Source: Cnuella takakiae (GTDB taxonomy: Bacteria > Bacteroidota > Bacteroidia > Chitinophagales > Chitinophagaceae). From it: a stretch of DNA of 64,000 nt. This document shows, piece by piece, positions 61,019 through 64,000 of this stretch. Location of the stretch: NCBI RefSeq assembly GCF_001953305.1, contig NZ_MTFE01000010.1:2104571-2168570 (forward strand), given 5' to 3'. The notes below the pieces were generated by a model. That model did no database searches. It had not been told where the DNA came from and saw nothing but the letters and a program-made list of their open reading frames with translations. Each line of letters opens with the position of its first letter. The first letter of the stretch is position 1. A program made the translations under genes and the position numbers.

Positions 61019-64000
61019 ATGAAGATGAGAGCATGTCTCACGCTATTGGTATGCCTATTCGGTACCATGGCATGGAGCCAGAACCGGCAGATTTCCGGCC
61101 GGATCCTTTCCGACAGCACCCGCGATGGCATTGCGGGCGCAACTGTTACCCTCAAGGGAACTAAAACCGCTACTGCCTCCGATGGCAATGGCAACTACCG
61201 GATCAGCATACCCGTAAATGGTTCGGCTACCCTCCAGTTCAGCTCGGTGGGTTATACGGCAAAAGAAGTAAGCGTAGGTACCAAAACCACGGTTGATGTA
61301 ACCCTTTCCGCAGCATCGGCCAGCACCATGGGCGATGTGGTGGTAATTGGCTACCAGGCCGTACGCCGAAAGGATGTTACCGGTTCGGTATCATCGGTTA
61401 CTGCAAAACAAATTAAAGACGTTCCCCTCGCCAGCGCGGCCCAGGCCATCCAGGGCCGCCTAGCCGGTGTGCAGGTGGTTAGCTCCGAAGGTGCGCCCGG
61501 TGCAGACATCATTGTCCGGGTTCGTGGTGGTAGCTCTATTACCCAGGACAATGCGCCCCTATACATCGTAGATGGTGTGCAGGTGGACAATGCCCTTTCG
61601 GTAATTGCCCCCCAGGACATCGCATCTATTGATGTGGCCAAAGACGCTTCCACTACTTCTATCTATGGTGCCCGTGGTGCCAACGGTGTGGTGTTCATCA
61701 CCACCAAGGGTGGCCGCTCGGGTAAAACACAGGTGGCTTATAACGGTACCTTCGGCTGGAGCCAGCTGCGCAACAAGATGGACGTGATGAGTCCCTACGA
61801 CTTCGTGATGTGGCAGTATGAGCGCAGCCGCGGATCGGTTGCCGACAGCACCGATTTTGCCCGTACCTATGGTACTACCTGGGATACACTTTCCAATTAC
61901 AAAAACATTGCAGGCATCAACTGGCAGGACCAGGTGTTTGGCCGCCGCGCCAATTTCCAGAACCACAACGTATCGATGAACGGTGGCAATGCCAACACTA
62001 CCTTCAGCCTGAGCCTCACCGCCAACAAAGAGCAGGGCATCCTGCTGGAGTCGGGCTTCGACCGCAAGATTGCCAACTTTAAGCTGGAGCACAAGCTGTC
62101 TGACAAGTTCCGCGTAGGTGTCAACATGCGCTACCTCGACCAGAACATCGCTGGCGCCGGTACCTCCAACAGCGGTTCGCGCACCACCAACCGCCTCCGT
62201 CACGCCATTACCTACCGTCCTTTTGAAATTGCAGCTGCCAACGGTGGTATCGACGATTTCGACGAAGCGTATTTCCTGGCTTCTTCCGGTGCCATCAACC
62301 CCGTGTTGCTCACCCGCGCCGAGTACCGCAACCAGAAGTCGCGTGCAGCTTACCTCACCGGCTTTATCAACGTAACGCCTTTCCGCAACGTGACCTTCCG
62401 TTCTACGGTTGGGTACGACAACACCAATATCCAGCAGGACCAGTTTTACAGCAAGATCACCAGCACGGCACGCAACTATGCTTCCCTGCCGGTGGCTTCC
62501 ATTGGCCAGCAGCAAAACAGCACGCTGAACAACTCTAACACCCTGCAGTATGCGCTGAATGATTTTAAAGGCAGCCACGACTTCAGCGTACTGGTTGGCC
62601 AGGAGATCGTAGAGCGCAAGGGCAACAGCAACTACGTGGAAACCCGTTTCTTCCCTGCTGATATCAGTTCGGAAAAAGCCCTTGCCAATATGGGTCTGGG
62701 TTCGGCGCCCACCGGCTCGCAGCAGCCCCTGCCCACATCGGGCATCAACGTGCCTTACCGTCTTGCTTCTTATTTCAGCCGCCTCAACTATAGCTTTGAA
62801 GACAAGTACCTGCTGAACCTGAACGTTCGTTCCGACCGCTCCAGCAAGTTCAACCCCACCAATGGCAACCTGGTATTCCCTTCGGGTTCTGTTGCCTGGC
62901 GTTTGTCGAAAGAGGCGTTCATGAAAAACCTGCCTTGGGTTTCGGATGCTAAAATCCGCTTTGGTTATGGCGCCGTGGGCAACGACCGCATCGGCGACCT
63001 GCTGTACATGCAACTGTATGGTGTAACCGGCCAGTATGCGTTCAACCACAGCATCGTTCCCGGCTTTGCACCTACCGCACTGGCCAACCCCGACCTGCGT
63101 TGGGAAACCAATATCACCCGCAACCTGGGTGCCGACCTGGCTTTCCTGCAGGGCCGTATCAGCCTGACAGTGGATGCGTATAAAAATACCGCCGACAACC
63201 TGCTGCTGGCATTTGCCATCCCGCCCACATCGGGTTACTCTTCGCAGATCCGCAACATGGGCGCTACCGAAAACCGTGGTTTGGAATTCCAGCTGAATGC
63301 CACCCCGGTACAGAATAAAGCCTTTACCTGGAACTCCAACTTCAACATCGCCTTCAACCAGAACAAGCTGGTAAGCCTGGGTGGTCCGCAGTCGCTCACC
63401 ATCTCTTCGGGATGGCAGGGCTCTGATGGTGTGGATGACTACCTGGTGGAAGTGGGCCGTCCCCTGGGCCTGATGTATGGTTTTGTAACCGATGGGTATT
63501 ATAAAGTGGAAGACTTCGACTACAACGCCACTACCCAAGCCTATACCCTCAAAACTGGTATCGCTTCCAATGGCGTTTATGGTACCCCGCAGCCCGGTAT
63601 GCTGAAGTGGAAAGACCTTGATGGCGACGGTCAGATCACTGCCGACAAAGACCGGAAGGTGATTGGCAATGCCAACGCCAAGTTCACCGGCGGCTGGAAC
63701 AACCAGTTCAGCTACCGCAACTTCGACGCGAGCATCTTCGTGAACTTCTCTGTAGGCAACGATATTTACAATGCCAACAAACTGGAATGGACCGATGGCG
63801 CATTCTCCAACCTGAACACGCTGTCGATCATGAAGAACCGCTTTACCAATATCAACGCCAACGGTCAAAGGGTTACCGACCCCACCGAGCTCACCAAGCT
63901 CAATGCCAATGCACAGATCTGGACCCCCGTGCGGGTACAGCGCTACTGGCTGCACTCCTGGGCTGTGGAAGACGGCTCTTACCTGCGCATCAACAACGTA
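61019..64000 (+). CDS. SusC/RagA-type TonB-dependent outer-membrane transporter (3' end beyond window)
   Basis: 994 codons visible, no stop yet. Signal peptide about 1-22 (MKMRACLTLLVCLFGTMAWS). Then a carboxypeptidase-regulatory-like domain (about 24-100, GRILSDSTRDGIAGATVTLKG), the SusC plug with GDVVVIGYQAVRRKDVTGS (20-residue signature start), VRVRGGSS, YIVDGV and ASTTSIYGARGANGV, followed by the beta-barrel. It imports oligosaccharides; together with kduD-kduI and LacI it forms the front of a polysaccharide locus aimed at uronate-containing glycans. A SusD partner should follow just past the right edge. Confidence 0.95.
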   Translation, partial: MKMRACLTLLVCLFGTMAWSQNRQISGRILSDSTRDGIAGATVTLKGTKTATASDGNGNYRISIPVNGSATLQFSSVGYTAKEVSVGTKTTVDVTLSAASASTMGDVVVIGYQAVRRKDVTGSVSSVTAKQIKDVPLASAAQAIQGRLAGVQVVSSEGAPGADIIVRVRGGSSITQDNAPLYIVDGVQVDNALSVIAPQDIASIDVAKDASTTSIYGARGANGVVFITTKGGRSGKTQVAYNGTFGWSQLRNKMDVMSPYDFVMWQYERSRGSVADSTDFARTYGTTWDTLSNYKNIAGINWQDQVFGRRANFQNHNVSMNGGNANTTFSLSLTANKEQGILLESGFDRKIANFKLEHKLSDKFRVGVNMRYLDQNIAGAGTSNSGSRTTNRLRHAITYRPFEIAAANGGIDDFDEAYFLASSGAINPVLLTRAEYRNQKSRAAYLTGFINVTPFRNVTFRSTVGYDNTNIQQDQFYSKITSTARNYASLPVASIGQQQNSTLNNSNTLQYALNDFKGSHDFSVLVGQEIVERKGNSNYVETRFFPADISSEKALANMGLGSAPTGSQQPLPTSGINVPYRLASYFSRLNYSFEDKYLLNLNVRSDRSSKFNPTNGNLVFPSGSVAWRLSKEAFMKNLPWVSDAKIRFGYGAVGNDRIGDLLYMQLYGVTGQYAFNHSIVPGFAPTALANPDLRWETNITRNLGADLAFLQGRISLTVDAYKNTADNLLLAFAIPPTSGYSSQIRNMGATENRGLEFQLNATPVQNKAFTWNSNFNIAFNQNKLVSLGGPQSLTISSGWQGSDGVDDYLVEVGRPLGLMYGFVTDGYYKVEDFDYNATTQAYTLKTGIASNGVYGTPQPGMLKWKDLDGDGQITADKDRKVIGNANAKFTGGWNNQFSYRNFDASIFVNFSVGNDIYNANKLEWTDGAFSNLNTLSIMKNRFTNINANGQRVTDPTELTKLNANAQIWTPVRVQRYWLHSWAVEDGSYLRINNV

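Noticed and set aside
61559-63955. A 798-codon open frame on the minus strand inside susC
   Set aside because: It is exactly antisense to an unmistakable SusC protein and has no family motifs; long antisense frames are a side effect of the codon use in this genome.

Overview
The window is a piece of a Bacteroidota chromosome, most likely family Chitinophagaceae or a close relative. Supporting signs are a fused CcoNO cbb3 oxidase, a PafA-type phosphatase, a SusC-type TonB-dependent porin beside kduD/kduI, the Bacteroidota -7 promoter element (TAnnTTTG) in front of many genes, weak or absent Shine-Dalgarno sequences, and spacers full of short inverted repeat pairs. No tRNA, rRNA, CRISPR array, complete insertion sequence or phage was seen.

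Left part (1-14987): a partial ubiX and a DPP-IV-type peptidase lead into a complete cbb3 cytochrome oxidase locus: ccoI (copper P-type ATPase), ccoS, fused ccoNO, ccoQ, single-heme ccoP, then ccoG, ccoH, a small membrane protein and a DsbD_2/SafE-type membrane protein. A solo GIY-YIG nuclease gene inside two matching inverted repeats lies between ccoP and ccoG. The promoters of ccoI, ccoS and ccoG carry a common FNR/FixK-like dyad, TGAC-N4-GTCA, at fixed distances from the -7 element, so the locus looks like one oxygen- or redox-controlled regulon.

Middle part (14988-39061): a 1.28 kb AT-rich gap, then two tandem paralogous proteins of unknown family, an alpha-oxoamine synthase (sphingolipid/sulfonolipid type), PafA, a DUF4130 + radical-SAM DNA-metabolism pair, a DUF72 protein, a six-PAS histidine kinase with its single-domain response regulator, an acidic disordered protein beside Dps, glutamate dehydrogenase, ccmD-ccmC-ccmB cytochrome c maturation genes, thymidine kinase, a Pro-rich hypothetical and WaaA (Kdo transferase).

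Right-middle part (39163-57391): surface-glycan biosynthesis. One block makes nucleotide sugars (DegT aminotransferase, UDP-glucose dehydrogenase, UDP-xylose synthase, a second UDP-sugar dehydrogenase, RmlC, RmlD). After a histidine kinase whose N-terminus matches the plant/cyanobacterial ethylene-binding domain residue for residue, a second block holds two sugar epimerases (one CDP-paratose 2-epimerase-like), an MDR dehydrogenase, a Gfo/Idh/MocA oxidoreductase, a GT4 glycosyltransferase, three consecutive CgeB-like glycosyltransferases and a methyltransferase, tightly spaced and partly overlapping. This second block could assemble an undescribed glycan.

Right end (57392-64000): a spacer with nested palindromes, a LacI-type regulator, divergent kduD-kduI and a partial susC: the start of a uronate (pectin-like) polysaccharide utilisation locus.

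Across the window almost every spacer contains an inverted pair of a short repeat. The pairs belong to many unrelated sequence families, and in one place they supply the C-terminal codons of two convergent genes.
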